A stretch of DNA of 64,000 bases from Microvirga lenta (GCF_020532555.1 NZ_JAJBBR010000005.1:1-64000); one strand, 5' to 3'. Shown: positions 9,190 to 18,332, numbered from the stretch's first letter. Notes: generated by a model from the sequence alone, not told the origin. A program made the numbers and translations.

Positions 9190-10011
9190 AAATACCGGAC
9201 AGGAAAATGGACCTGCGATGCGGAGTGGGCGATCCTGGCGCCCCTCCTGGCCCCTACGACCCGCCGCGGGCGGCCCCGCAAGCATGACCTGCGGCTGGTA
9301 CTGAATGCCGTCCTCTATGTCCTGCGCGGTGGCGAGCCCTGGCGGCTGTTGCCACACGAGTATCCGCCTTGGCAGAGCGTGTATGATCACTTCCGGCGAT
9401 GGCGCCAGCGCGGCACGTGGCGGTCCATCAATGATGCCCTACGCACCCGGGCCCGGATGCTGGCCGGGCGCAGTCCAGAACCGCACGCTGCCATCATCGA
9501 CAGCCAGACCGCCCGCACCAGTGAAGCCGACGGTGAGCGCGGCTACGATGGGGGTAAGCGGATCTCCGGTCGCAAACGGCATCTGGTGGTCGACACGCAA
9601 GGCCTGATCCTGCACGTGCTCGTTCATCCGGCGGATCTGCATGATCGGAAGGCCGCTGAAGCCGTGCTGGACGATCTGAGAGGCCGTTATCCGGAGGTGG
9701 AATGCCTGTTTGCCGACATGGGCTACCAGGGTCTGGCCACCTGGTTGGAGAAAGAGCTCGGATGGACGCTGCTGATCGTGAAGCGCCCCCGTCGCTGGGT
9801 GCGGGTGCCAGCCGGTCAGCCTGCGCCCGAAATGCCGGCTGGATTTACGGTTCTGCCTCAGCGCTGGATTGTGGAGCGCACCTTTGCGTGGCTCGTGCGC
9901 AACCGCCGCTTGGCCAAGGATTGGGAGGGCCTGCCGGCTACCACCGAGACGTGGATCTACCTCGCCATGAGCCGCCTCATGACCAAAAGGTTAGCCCATG
10001 CAGCAGCTTAA
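9190..10011 (+). CDS. IS5-family DDE transposase lacking its start codon
   Basis: The frame is open from the glycosidase-like gene's TGA. Family-like sequence runs from KYRTGKWTC onward through GRPRKHDLR, YVLRGGEPWRLLPH, the first catalytic Asp in IIDSQTARTSE, the second in FADMGYQG and the catalytic Glu in RWIVERTFAWL. No ATG or GTG lies in frame upstream of the DDE core; the only start-like codon is TTG at 9349, which would remove about 50 residues. The catalytic core is intact, but the gene has probably lost its start together with the IS left end. Confidence 0.75.
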   Translation, partial: KYRTGKWTCDAEWAILAPLLAPTTRRGRPRKHDLRLVLNAVLYVLRGGEPWRLLPHEYPPWQSVYDHFRRWRQRGTWRSINDALRTRARMLAGRSPEPHAAIIDSQTARTSEADGERGYDGGKRISGRKRHLVVDTQGLILHVLVHPADLHDRKAAEAVLDDLRGRYPEVECLFADMGYQGLATWLEKELGWTLLIVKRPRRWVRVPAGQPAPEMPAGFTVLPQRWIVERTFAWLVRNRRLAKDWEGLPATTETWIYLAMSRLMTKRLAHAAA

Positions 10012-10025
10012 TTTCCAGACACCCT
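9190..10025 (+). mobile_element. IS5-family element (IS1031-like group), left end missing
   Basis: The right terminus is the same as in copy 1. At the left, recognisable transposase sequence begins at about 9190, only a few bases after the stop of the glycosidase-like gene. No copy of the expected left inverted repeat (complement of the right end, beginning AGGGTGTCTGG) is present there. The left end therefore appears deleted and the copy should be immobile in cis. The last shared bases CTAG (10026-10029) touch the stop codon of the transaminase gene. Confidence 0.8.
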
Positions 10026-11162
10026 CTAGGTCAGCACGGAGCGGATCGCCTCGATGACCCGGTCCTGAGTTGCGCGGTCGAGACGCGCATGCATGGGCAG
10101 GCGGACGAGCCGCGATGAGATGCTGTCGGTATGGGTCATATTGCTGCCGCAGCGACCATAGCGCAAGCCAGCCGGAGCCGAGTGCAGCGGCACATAGTGG
10201 ATGATAGCGTGAATGCCCGTTGATTGAAGCGTCTTCAGTACCTTGTCCCGCTGCTCGGCGTCCCTCATCGTCAGATAGAAGATGTGTCCATTGTGCGTGC
10301 AGGATTGGGGGACTACCGGCCGCTTAAGACTGCCTGTCTCCTCCATAGAGGCGAAGGCATCATAGTAGTAGTTCCAAGCCGCTACGCGTCGCTGGGTGAT
10401 CTCCGGTCCGTTCTCCAGTTGGGAATGGAGGAATGCGGCGATTAGCTCGCTCGGCAGAAAGGAGGAGCCTACATCGACCCAGGTGTAGCGTGCGATCTCG
10501 CCCCTCTGGAACTGTGCACGGTTGGTCCCCTTTTCCCAGACGATCTCGGCACGCTCGAATAGAGCCGGATCGTTGACAATCAATGCTCCGCCTTCGCCGG
10601 AGATGATGTTCTTGGTTTCATGGAAGCTGAATGCGGCCATCTGGCCGATGGAACCGAGGGGCCGGTCACGCCACGACCCGTAGATGCCCTGTGCCGCATC
10701 CTCGATAACGGTCAGGCCGTGCCTCTCGGCGATAGCCATGATCACATCCATCTCGGCCGCGACGCCAGCGTAATGGACGACGCAGATCGCCTTCGTCCGA
10801 GGCGTGATGGCTTGCTCGACCAACGTCTCGTCGAGGTTTAGTGTGTCGGGGCGAATATCGATGAAGACCGGAGTTGCGCCGCGTAGAACAAAAGCATTGG
10901 CTGTGCTCGTAAAGGTGTACGAAGGCATGATGACTTCGTCACCGGGCCCAATCTCCGCTAAGATCGCGGACATCTCGAGTGCGGCGGTGCAGGAATGGGT
11001 CAGCAGGACCTGTCCGCCCCCGAGATATCTTTCAAGGTATTCCTGGCAAAGCCTCGTGAAAGGCCCGTTTCCGGAGATATGGAACTTCTTCTCGAGAGCC
11101 TCTCGGATATTCTCGAGTTCCCGCCCCGCCAGTGCCGGAACATTAAAAGGGATTCGGTCCAT
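10026..11162 (-). CDS. wecE: WecE/RffA-type sugar-nucleotide transaminase (DegT/DnrJ/EryC1/StrS family)
   Basis: The 378-residue protein matches WecE closely in pattern: IPFNVPALAGRELE at the start, HSCTAALEM, GDEVIMPSYTF, DIRPDTLN, VHYAGVA, EDAAQG (D155 would contact the PLP ring nitrogen) and FSFHETKN, with K184 as the Schiff-base lysine. WecE converts dTDP-4-keto-6-deoxyglucose to dTDP-4-amino-4,6-dideoxygalactose with glutamate and PLP. The exact nucleotide here is not certain. It is the last gene of the leftward series from 14834, and its TAG stop lies in the CTAG at the IS junction, so the C-terminus may have been affected. Confidence 0.82.
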   Translation of the reverse strand: MDRIPFNVPALAGRELENIREALEKKFHISGNGPFTRLCQEYLERYLGGGQVLLTHSCTAALEMSAILAEIGPGDEVIMPSYTFTSTANAFVLRGATPVFIDIRPDTLNLDETLVEQAITPRTKAICVVHYAGVAAEMDVIMAIAERHGLTVIEDAAQGIYGSWRDRPLGSIGQMAAFSFHETKNIISGEGGALIVNDPALFERAEIVWEKGTNRAQFQRGEIARYTWVDVGSSFLPSELIAAFLHSQLENGPEITQRRVAAWNYYYDAFASMEETGSLKRPVVPQSCTHNGHIFYLTMRDAEQRDKVLKTLQSTGIHAIIHYVPLHSAPAGLRYGRCGSNMTHTDSISSRLVRLPMHARLDRATQDRVIEAIRSVLT

Positions 11163-11288
11163 TCAGTTGCAACCTTTTTTGAACTTTCTCAAGGGGGCGC
11201 CCTCCGGCTCACGGGCAATGGCGGCCAGCCGCCATCGAGAACTCCGGCCCGGCGTCTCCGCGTGAACGGTCGCCCCCGTTCAGTATCA

Positions 11289-11954
11289 CTAGATCCGCCG
11301 CAGCCGTGTGCTTGGCACGGCCGACCGCTCAGTTCCCCGAGGGGCGACGACGGTGAAGTCGGGCTGATCATCGAGGATCAGGGCCCCCGCACCTAGCACG
11401 CACTTCTCTCCAATGACGACATGGTCGCGCAATGTCACATTGACCCCAACAAAGCTTCCGGCGCCGATCCGAACGCCGCCGGAAACGACCACGTGCGAAG
11501 CGATGAAGACATCATTCCCGATGACGGAATGATGCCCGATATGATTTCCGCTCCAAAGAGTCACGTTTGCCCCAATCCGAGCAAACGGCTGAATCGTGTT
11601 GTCCTCCAGGATGAAACAGTTCTCCTGCAGTTCGAAACCGGGGAAGACTGTCGCCCTGCTACTCAGATAGGAAGCGATCGGATATTCCATGCGCCGCGCC
11701 GCCTCAACCTTGTCCGCCCGCAATGCATTGAGCTTGGCATAACTAATTGCGGCGAAGAAGCTGAAGCGATCCGGCGGGAAATCGGCAGCGATCCGCTCGA
11801 AGGGCACGACAGGACACCCGCAGAAGTTGTTCTCCTTGATATAAGGCTCGTCGACCGTGAAAGCGGCGACCTCATAATCGGAGTCGTGGCTGAAGTAAAA
11901 GTGGGCCAACTCGGCAATATCGCCGACACCAAAGATGATCAATTGACGCGGCAC
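11289..11954 (-). CDS. NeuD/PglD-type sugar O- or N-acyltransferase (left-handed beta helix)
   Basis: The 221-residue protein starts with a PglD-like nucleotide-sugar-binding domain (LIIFGVGDIAELAHFYF) and continues into hexapeptide repeats of the left-handed beta helix (NVTLWSGNHIGHHS, FIASHVVVSGGVRIG, SFVGVNVTLRD). NeuD/PglD proteins acetylate amino sugars with acetyl-CoA. It lies upstream of the WecE-type transaminase in the same orientation, so N-acetylation of the 4-amino sugar made by that enzyme is a reasonable inference. Confidence 0.8.
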   Translation of the reverse strand: MPRQLIIFGVGDIAELAHFYFSHDSDYEVAAFTVDEPYIKENNFCGCPVVPFERIAADFPPDRFSFFAAISYAKLNALRADKVEAARRMEYPIASYLSSRATVFPGFELQENCFILEDNTIQPFARIGANVTLWSGNHIGHHSVIGNDVFIASHVVVSGGVRIGAGSFVGVNVTLRDHVVIGEKCVLGAGALILDDQPDFTVVAPRGTERSAVPSTRLRRI

Positions 11955-12185
11955 GCAACTCCCCCCGCCAGCTTAGGCTCGACAATGCCCGAGTTCTTAA
12001 GAGCTCCAGAAGCCTTTGGCAACCCGGGATGCTATACGCTGAGAGTCGCTCCGGGTCAGGTGGGTTGATGGCTGGACCACGCCAATTCTCAACCCCTTCC
12101 GCGTCGCCGAAGGTCGCACGATACAAATCCTACGCCCATAGCTCACGCTTTACGACGTGAGGCAGCGGCGACACCGCAAAGGAGC

Positions 12186-13112
12186 TCACGGAGCCGCGGT
12201 ATAGCGCAAGCGTGCTTCGCCCAGCATACGAGGCAACAGAATATCGAATTTTGGCGCCGCTGGCGACAGCCCCAGCGCATCGAGCCGCTCCGTACTCCCG
12301 GTGAGAAGCGGCATATCGCCGGGCCTTAGCAGTGTCGGGTCGACCCTCACCTGAAGCTGTCGGCCGCTCGCTGCGATCATGGTCTCCAAGAGCGAGCCGA
12401 GCCGAAAGGCGCGTCCGCTGCACAGGTTCACCACCGGCCAGGGCCAGGCCGAGGCGCGGGCGAGACCGAGAAGAATGCGCGCGGCCTCGGCCACGTCGAT
12501 GAAGTCTCGGCGGGCATCAATGTCACCGACAGAGATTGCGCCACCGAGTTCCAGCGCCTCCGCGATGCGCCTTGCAAAGGACGGTAGGGCGAGGTTTGGC
12601 GGCATGCCCAGCCCAACTGGGTTAAACAGTCGAGCAACCATTACGGGAAGGCCGCGCTCGGCCGCCGATAGGGCGAGCAGCGTCTGGACGTACTTGGAGA
12701 TGCCGTACTCGCTTCGGGGTTGGCAAGGGTGATCCTCACGTACCGGCATGGCATCAGCACTCACGAAGCCATATTCGGCGGCCGATCCGACCAGCACAAC
12801 GCGAGGCGGTCGGGCCATACCCGACAGGGCGGCTAGTAGTCCCCCCGCTGGGACGGCATTCGCCTCGAAGAGCTGTCGGGCATCCCCGTGGGTCGTGCCG
12901 GCGCAGTGAATCACCACGTCAGGCCGCCCAACCGCGAGAGCGTGCTCGAACTCGGCTTTCCCCCAGGGTCCCGGCCCTAGAACGACGTCATGCCCCGGCC
13001 GTCCCTTTTCCGTGCGCATCGCACATACGAAATGTACCCCCGCAGCGGCTGGCGACGCCAGGAGGTGCCGCCCGAGAAAGCCGCCGGAGCCGGTCAGCAG
13101 GACCCGCATCAC
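12186..13112 (-). CDS. NAD(P)-dependent sugar-nucleotide reductase/epimerase (RMD-like SDR)
   Basis: The 308-residue extended SDR has the cofactor loop GSGGFLG at 8-14 and the catalytic Tyr and Lys in SEYGISK. Its C-terminal half (NLCSGRAF, then VDPTLLRPGDMPLL) resembles GDP-6-deoxy-4-ketohexose reductases (RMD) and the GDP-mannose dehydratase clade. It could reduce a 4-keto-6-deoxy nucleotide sugar. Its start overlaps the end of the nucleotidyltransferase gene by 4 bases. The GDP-type resemblance does not match the dTDP substrate usual for WecE, so two sugar routes may be mixed here. Confidence 0.72.
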   Translation of the reverse strand: MMRVLLTGSGGFLGRHLLASPAAAGVHFVCAMRTEKGRPGHDVVLGPGPWGKAEFEHALAVGRPDVVIHCAGTTHGDARQLFEANAVPAGGLLAALSGMARPPRVVLVGSAAEYGFVSADAMPVREDHPCQPRSEYGISKYVQTLLALSAAERGLPVMVARLFNPVGLGMPPNLALPSFARRIAEALELGGAISVGDIDARRDFIDVAEAARILLGLARASAWPWPVVNLCSGRAFRLGSLLETMIAASGRQLQVRVDPTLLRPGDMPLLTGSTERLDALGLSPAAPKFDILLPRMLGEARLRYTAAP

Positions 13113-13831
13113 ACGGTCGCGGGCGGAGAGAAGGCGTTCGGATCGCGCTCGACCATATTCTGTGCCAGCGCAAAGTCCTCCGGACGGCCGATATCAAGCC
13201 AGGTGCAGTCCTGCCGGTGGCATCGTACCAGCATGCCGGCCCCGGTCATCGCCTGCATCAGCGTCGGCATGTCGAGATATTCACCCGGAACCAGCCATCG
13301 CCGGACAGCATCGCGGTTGAGAACGTAAAGCCCCATGCTGACGAGGTGCTGATAGACCGGTTTCTCGCGATAGCCCACCATGCGCATGTTCTCGTCGACA
13401 TCAAGCAGGCCGAACTCCGACTTCAGCTCGCGGCGGTAGGTTCCGATGGTGGCGGCCGCACCACTCTGCATATGATCTGACACCATCCGACCCATGTCGA
13501 GATTCGTGAGCAGATCGCCGTTGGTGAGGATGAAATTCTCCTCCAGTCGGTCTAGGACTAGGCTCATAGGACCGGCGGTTCCGAGCGGCTTGTCCTCGAT
13601 ACTGTAAGTAATCGACAGGCCGAAGCGTGATCCGTCCCCGAAGAAGGCCTCGATCAGGTGCCGTAGGTGGTTCACCGCAATGATGACATCAGTTACGTTC
13701 GCAGCTCGAAGCTGACGTAGCAGGATCTCGAGGATTGGCTTGTCGCCGAGAGGCATGAGAGGCTTTGGAAACAAGGCCGAATAGGGATGCAGACGCGACC
13801 CCTTGCCACCGGCCATGACAATTGCCTGCAT
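13109..13831 (-). CDS. Sugar-1-phosphate nucleotidyltransferase
   Basis: The 240-residue protein has the signature AIVMAGGKGSRLHPYS and FPKPLMPLGDKP of NTP:sugar-phosphate transferases, GTAGP, TNGDLL with the metal-binding Asp, and EKP. It lacks a C-terminal hexapeptide domain, as in the HddC/PtmE-type catalytic domains. It activates a sugar-1-phosphate to NDP-sugar; the base (dTDP, GDP or CDP) cannot be read from these motifs. It lies between the dehydratase and reductase genes and overlaps the reductase start by 4 bases. Confidence 0.82.
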   Translation of the reverse strand: MQAIVMAGGKGSRLHPYSALFPKPLMPLGDKPILEILLRQLRAANVTDVIIAVNHLRHLIEAFFGDGSRFGLSITYSIEDKPLGTAGPMSLVLDRLEENFILTNGDLLTNLDMGRMVSDHMQSGAAATIGTYRRELKSEFGLLDVDENMRMVGYREKPVYQHLVSMGLYVLNRDAVRRWLVPGEYLDMPTLMQAMTGAGMLVRCHRQDCTWLDIGRPEDFALAQNMVERDPNAFSPPATV

Positions 13832-13844
13832 GATCTCTTCCGCC

Positions 13845-14834
13845 TTAGACCGAATAGGTTTGAGGGGCGTAGAGCCCGCGATTGGCAGATACGAAGTCGA
13901 TCGCTTGGCTTAAGCCGTCGTCAAGCGAGGTCTTCGGACGCCACCCGAGCAATCGGGCGGCCTTCGCATTGTCGGAAACGAGCTTCATGACTTCGCTCTT
14001 GCTCGGCCGGTCGCGTGCGGGGTCATGGACGATCGGCTTGTCGGCGCCCATGATTCGCAGGATGCGCTGTGCGAAATCGCCAATGCTGTAGGTTTCTCCC
14101 GTCCCCAGATTGATAGTCTCCCCCTCAATTCCTGGAACTGTCCCAGCAAGGATGAAGCCTTCGACCGTGTCGGCCACAAAGGTCATGTCGCGCTGCGGCG
14201 TCAGCGAGCCCAGATGAATCTCAGGCCGTTCCAGGGCTTGCGAGATGATAGTCGGGATGAAAGCCCTGGCGGACTGGCGAGGTCCGAACGTATTGAAGGG
14301 CCGAAGCACCACGACCGGCGTGTCGAAAGACAGATAATACGAATCGGCGACTTTATCTGCGCCAATCTTGCTGGCCGAATAGGGCGACTGGCCTTGTAGG
14401 GGATGGTCCTCGTCGATCGGCGCCCGCACTGCCGTTCCGTAAACCTCCGAAGTGCTGGTATGAACCACACGCTTCGTTCCCAACCGACGTGCGGCCTCTA
14501 GAACGTTCAGTGTTCCCTCGACATTTGTGCGTACATAGGAGCGGGGAGCGACGTAGGAATAGGGAATCGCGATAAGGGCGGCGAGATGGAGGACGATGTC
14601 CTGACCCTCGACGGCCCTGTAGACGAAGTCGCTATCCTCGATGTTGCCTGCGGCGACCTTGAGCCTGCTCCGCAAATCATCGGGCAGGAACTTGAGGTTC
14701 CCAATAGCCGAGGCCGAATTGTACCGGACCATGGCGGTGACGTTCGCACCGCGCTGGAGCAGCGCTTCGACAAGGTGGCTACCGATGAAGCCTCCTGCGC
14801 CTGTTACCAGGATGTTCTTGCCCGTAACCACCAA
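13845..14834 (-). CDS. LegB-like NAD-dependent sugar-nucleotide 4,6-dehydratase
   Basis: The 329-residue extended SDR has the cofactor loop GAGGFIGSH, then LAALIAIPYSY, HTSTSEVYGTA, the catalytic YSASKIGADK and RPFNTFGPRQSARA. This pattern is characteristic of the LegB group (NDP-GlcNAc 4,6-dehydratases of the legionaminic acid route). It is the first gene of the leftward series, 13 bases upstream of the nucleotidyltransferase. No NeuB/LegI synthase is present in the window, so a complete nonulosonic acid pathway is not indicated. Confidence 0.82.
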   Translation of the reverse strand: MVVTGKNILVTGAGGFIGSHLVEALLQRGANVTAMVRYNSASAIGNLKFLPDDLRSRLKVAAGNIEDSDFVYRAVEGQDIVLHLAALIAIPYSYVAPRSYVRTNVEGTLNVLEAARRLGTKRVVHTSTSEVYGTAVRAPIDEDHPLQGQSPYSASKIGADKVADSYYLSFDTPVVVLRPFNTFGPRQSARAFIPTIISQALERPEIHLGSLTPQRDMTFVADTVEGFILAGTVPGIEGETINLGTGETYSIGDFAQRILRIMGADKPIVHDPARDRPSKSEVMKLVSDNAKAARLLGWRPKTSLDDGLSQAIDFVSANRGLYAPQTYSV

Positions 14835-15053
14835 AGCCTCCTTTCAGATCTGTCGGGCTGCAATATATCGCTCACGGGACGATGTCGAGGAATGATCCTG
14901 TCGATGGCTGCGGCTCAACTCCCAGAGTTACCTCTCACAGGGGTGGAACCAGCTCCAGCCCCCTTCTTCAGCGAAATCTTGCACTGTGAGCAGGATCTCC
15001 CACGCGTCCGATTTTCTAAACGACCTCTTGTCCCGCTGAACGCCACTTGGCGT

Positions 15054-17945
15054 CTACCCCTCAGCGATCCGCGCCGCGGAATCTGCGGACGAGCCGCCCG
15101 CCCGTTGTCCGAACACGATATTGGACAGGATCTCCTCGTACTGTGCTAGCATGCTACGCGCATCGAACTTGCGTTCGGCCGAAGCCCTTGCCTGCTGCTT
15201 CATCCGCTGAACTTCGTCCGGACGCTTCGCGAGTTCGACGATGCCTTCCGCGAAGGCGTCGTAATCGCCAGGCTCGTAGAGGCGTCCGCTGTTGCCCTCC
15301 TCGATCAGCTCGGGCAATGCACCAACATTCGAGGCCAGGACGGGGACCCCGAGGGCAAGCGCCTCAAGCACGACGACTGGGCGTCCGTCGAGACGCGACG
15401 GCAGGCAGAGCAGATCATAGGATGCGATATAGGGCTTGACCTCGGGAACGGCTCCGAGAAGATGGAACCGGCCGGGCGGAAAACCTGCATCGGCAACGGC
15501 TGCCTCGATCTTTTTCTTCATAGGACCAGCCCCGGTCATGACGAAAGCGACCGACACGTCCGGCGGCACGCGCCTGGCGATCTCAACGAAGCCTAAAGGA
15601 TCTTTTTCCTGCGACCACCGGCCCGAGAACCCAATAAGGACGGTTCCCTCGGAGAGGCCCAGCCGTTCGAGTATTTCCTGGTCCTTCGCCTGCGGCGCGA
15701 AACCAACGAGATCGAGGCCGCTTTCGATCATGCGGATCCGGCTCTCCGTCTCACCATGTTCTATGAGCCAGCCCGCGACCTCGCGGTTCTCGACGATGTT
15801 GCAATCAATAAGGTGCGAATTCTTGCGGTTGTTGGCTGTATGACCGACGGCATTGAACAACAGGTCGACCACCCTCAGATCCGGATACAATGTCCTGATC
15901 TCCGAAAGCATATCGTAGAAGACAGCGCTGCCGGCAATCCAGAGCAGATCTACCTTCTTCGTTCGCAAGATATAATGGATGAAGTCACTCCAGCGCTCTT
16001 GCACCAGGAAGCGCGGGAGATGATAGATTTCCTTGGTAGCCTCCCGGAACCAATCTGTCGTGTCACCCAACTCCGGCCGAACCGGGACTGTGGTGACAAC
16101 GATGACCCGCCAGCCTTTTGCGCTAAGATGCGTCAGTATCGCGCTCAAAAGGCGCTCGGCGCCGCCGATTATAAGAAACGGCAAAGCGAGAAGCACTGTT
16201 GGGCGTGTATCTACGAGATCCCGGCCGAAGCGAGAGAGATTACGCAGCGGCTCCGGGTGGCGTCGGCTCTGATTTGCGAGTTCGCTCGAGCGTTCGACAA
16301 CTCCAGGTAGCAGCACATCAGCATTGAGTTCTCGAATGATCTCTCTCTGGTCTTCGATTGATAGGACGTCCTGGCCATTGCTCAGACTGGCACCATGGAT
16401 CCGATAGTGGAAGAGGCGTTCCCCGACTATATTCCAGAACCGCGCCCCGAGAGCGCCAAGCCGCACCCAGAACAGCCAATCCTCGTGAACATGCCCGGTA
16501 ACCCTGTCGGAATCGCGAAATCCTCCTGCCCTCTCCCAAAGTTCGCGCCTGAAGACGGCACAGGTTGGCACGTAGTTGGCCAGCAGCATGTCCTTCAGCA
16601 CGGGGCGCTCATTGCTACCGTAGCCACCAGAGCGGTTGCCGAAGAATGCAACTGCGGTCGAGATTACGTCATATCCATAGTGCTCCGCCAGGAATACGGC
16701 CTTCTCTATGAAGGTCGGTTCGATAATGTCATCCGCATCGAGGCAGCAGACATATTTGCCGCGAGCCTGGCTGATGCCGAAATTGCGATTTGCGCCAGCG
16801 CGATGGGCCTCGCTCTGAAGCAGAATGCGGGTCTTCGGCAGTTCCAGTTCGGCAAGCCTCTGTCGCGCATCGAGAGAGCTCGACCCGCCTTCGACAACAA
16901 GAACCTCTAAATCCGAAAACGTCTGCGCCAGAACCGACTCGACCGCCTCGTGAACGAAATGGCTGTAATTGAAACAGGGAATGACGACGCTGACCAAGGG
17001 GCGGTCCGCAGGCCAGGGGTCGGGATAGTCCGAAATAAGTCCTGGCTGAATACCAGTCGTGCTCAGTAGTTCGATTGGTTCGGGAAATGGCTTGGCTGCA
17101 GCCGGGTCGCCCGATTGTGCAGGCGTCTGACCATTCTTCTTTGAAACTGCCTTGGCTCCAACAGCCTTCGGTTTCGGGGCCCTTCCGGCACTGTCACTAA
17201 TACGCCCTGTTCGGACAAACCTGAGGACATAGCGCATCCCCAGGGCTCGCCAGACGAATCTCAGTGCCTGCCTCCCCGTACCAACCGATCCAGGAAAACG
17301 AGCTGCCAGGCGGCGAATTGGCAAGGTCAGCCGCCAACTAGTGCTGCTGAGAATGGCATCGATTTCACGCCGAACCGCTTTCCGTTCCTCGGCGAGGGCA
17401 GCTTCCATTTGATGTCGGGCTTTCTCCTGTTCCTTGGCAAGCTGTCGGACATGTTCCTGAAGGTCGCGATGGCGCGCCTTCAGCTTCTCTACATAGCTCA
17501 GCAGATCTCGATAACGGTCTTCCAGACCTTCCGGCACATTTGTCGCGGCACGGACGCGCTGCTCCGCAGCTACCATGGCTTTGACCATCTGCGTGACGTT
17601 GAGACGCCGATCATGCTCTGCTGCAGCGAGATCGGCCCTTAGCTTGAGGATCTCGCGGTCGCGTCGAGCCAGCTCCGCCTGCAAGTCGCCAAGGTATTGG
17701 TCCGACCGCGACTGGGTCTCCGAGAGTTCATGCCGCAGTCGCGCCGTTTCTGTCTGAGCGCACTGAAGGGCAGCGGCAGCCTCAGCTAGCACAATATCCG
17801 GTGCCGGACCGAGGCCTTCAGGGAAAGCCGAGATCGGCGACACGGACCCAGGATCGGTATCGTTGTTCCCGTGCCCGCCTCCGTTGCTGGCTTTGGTCAA
17901 GCCCGAATGGTCCGTCATTCTATGCCCCGCCCATGTATCACGCAT
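15054..17945 (-). CDS. Large modular glycosyltransferase: coiled coil, GT2 and GT4 domains
   Basis: The protein has 963 residues from the first start, or 954 from Met10 at 17918. Residues about 50-200 form a long heptad-rich coiled coil. It ends in SSTSWRLTLPIRRLA (200-214), the linker motif often found before GT modules of rhamnan and O-antigen enzymes. A GT2 domain follows at about 317-560 (VSVVIPCFNYSHFV, CLDADD at 401-406) and a GT4 domain at about 585-930 (FLIIGGAERLL, GFSGRWSQEKDP, PSRLDGRPVVVLEALALG). It probably adds two residues during polysaccharide chain assembly; the coiled coil may set oligomer or chain length. Confidence 0.85.
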   Translation of the reverse strand: MRDTWAGHRMTDHSGLTKASNGGGHGNNDTDPGSVSPISAFPEGLGPAPDIVLAEAAAALQCAQTETARLRHELSETQSRSDQYLGDLQAELARRDREILKLRADLAAAEHDRRLNVTQMVKAMVAAEQRVRAATNVPEGLEDRYRDLLSYVEKLKARHRDLQEHVRQLAKEQEKARHQMEAALAEERKAVRREIDAILSSTSWRLTLPIRRLAARFPGSVGTGRQALRFVWRALGMRYVLRFVRTGRISDSAGRAPKPKAVGAKAVSKKNGQTPAQSGDPAAAKPFPEPIELLSTTGIQPGLISDYPDPWPADRPLVSVVIPCFNYSHFVHEAVESVLAQTFSDLEVLVVEGGSSSLDARQRLAELELPKTRILLQSEAHRAGANRNFGISQARGKYVCCLDADDIIEPTFIEKAVFLAEHYGYDVISTAVAFFGNRSGGYGSNERPVLKDMLLANYVPTCAVFRRELWERAGGFRDSDRVTGHVHEDWLFWVRLGALGARFWNIVGERLFHYRIHGASLSNGQDVLSIEDQREIIRELNADVLLPGVVERSSELANQSRRHPEPLRNLSRFGRDLVDTRPTVLLALPFLIIGGAERLLSAILTHLSAKGWRVIVVTTVPVRPELGDTTDWFREATKEIYHLPRFLVQERWSDFIHYILRTKKVDLLWIAGSAVFYDMLSEIRTLYPDLRVVDLLFNAVGHTANNRKNSHLIDCNIVENREVAGWLIEHGETESRIRMIESGLDLVGFAPQAKDQEILERLGLSEGTVLIGFSGRWSQEKDPLGFVEIARRVPPDVSVAFVMTGAGPMKKKIEAAVADAGFPPGRFHLLGAVPEVKPYIASYDLLCLPSRLDGRPVVVLEALALGVPVLASNVGALPELIEEGNSGRLYEPGDYDAFAEGIVELAKRPDEVQRMKQQARASAERKFDARSMLAQYEEILSNIVFGQRAGGSSADSAARIAEG

Positions 17946-18332
17946 CCGCTCCTCCGGCTGCTACTTCTATGACCCGCTTGAGCCAGGGCAGCCGACGCAG
18001 TTTGGCCAGTTTTCATGACCCTCCCCCACAGGGCTCGTCAAGAGCCTAGGGTTGAAGTAAGCCCGCTATGGCCAACTCACTCTTGTGTTTTCCCGGGCAA
18101 CCTGCATCGATCCAAGCCGACCGGCGTCGATACTATATATCTCCACTAGCAAGGACAGTGGCGAGACGACGCACGGCAGGAAGAACTCGGGCGAGTTTAG
18201 AAGAACTGCCTTCTCCTGAGCCTCTAAAGCTTGACCAACGGATCAGAAAACGAGCTTCTAGGCGTGGGTCCGCTGAGCAATATTGCCAGAGCAAGTCAGT
18301 TAGGTGGCGAGCCTATTTATATCTGGGAAAGC
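17946..18332. other. Intergenic gap upstream of the modular glycosyltransferase
   Basis: The 387 bases between the 5' end of the large glycosyltransferase gene and the tRNA-Gln gene show no coding sequence that can be supported. Frames crossing the tRNA are artefacts. Confidence 0.4.
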
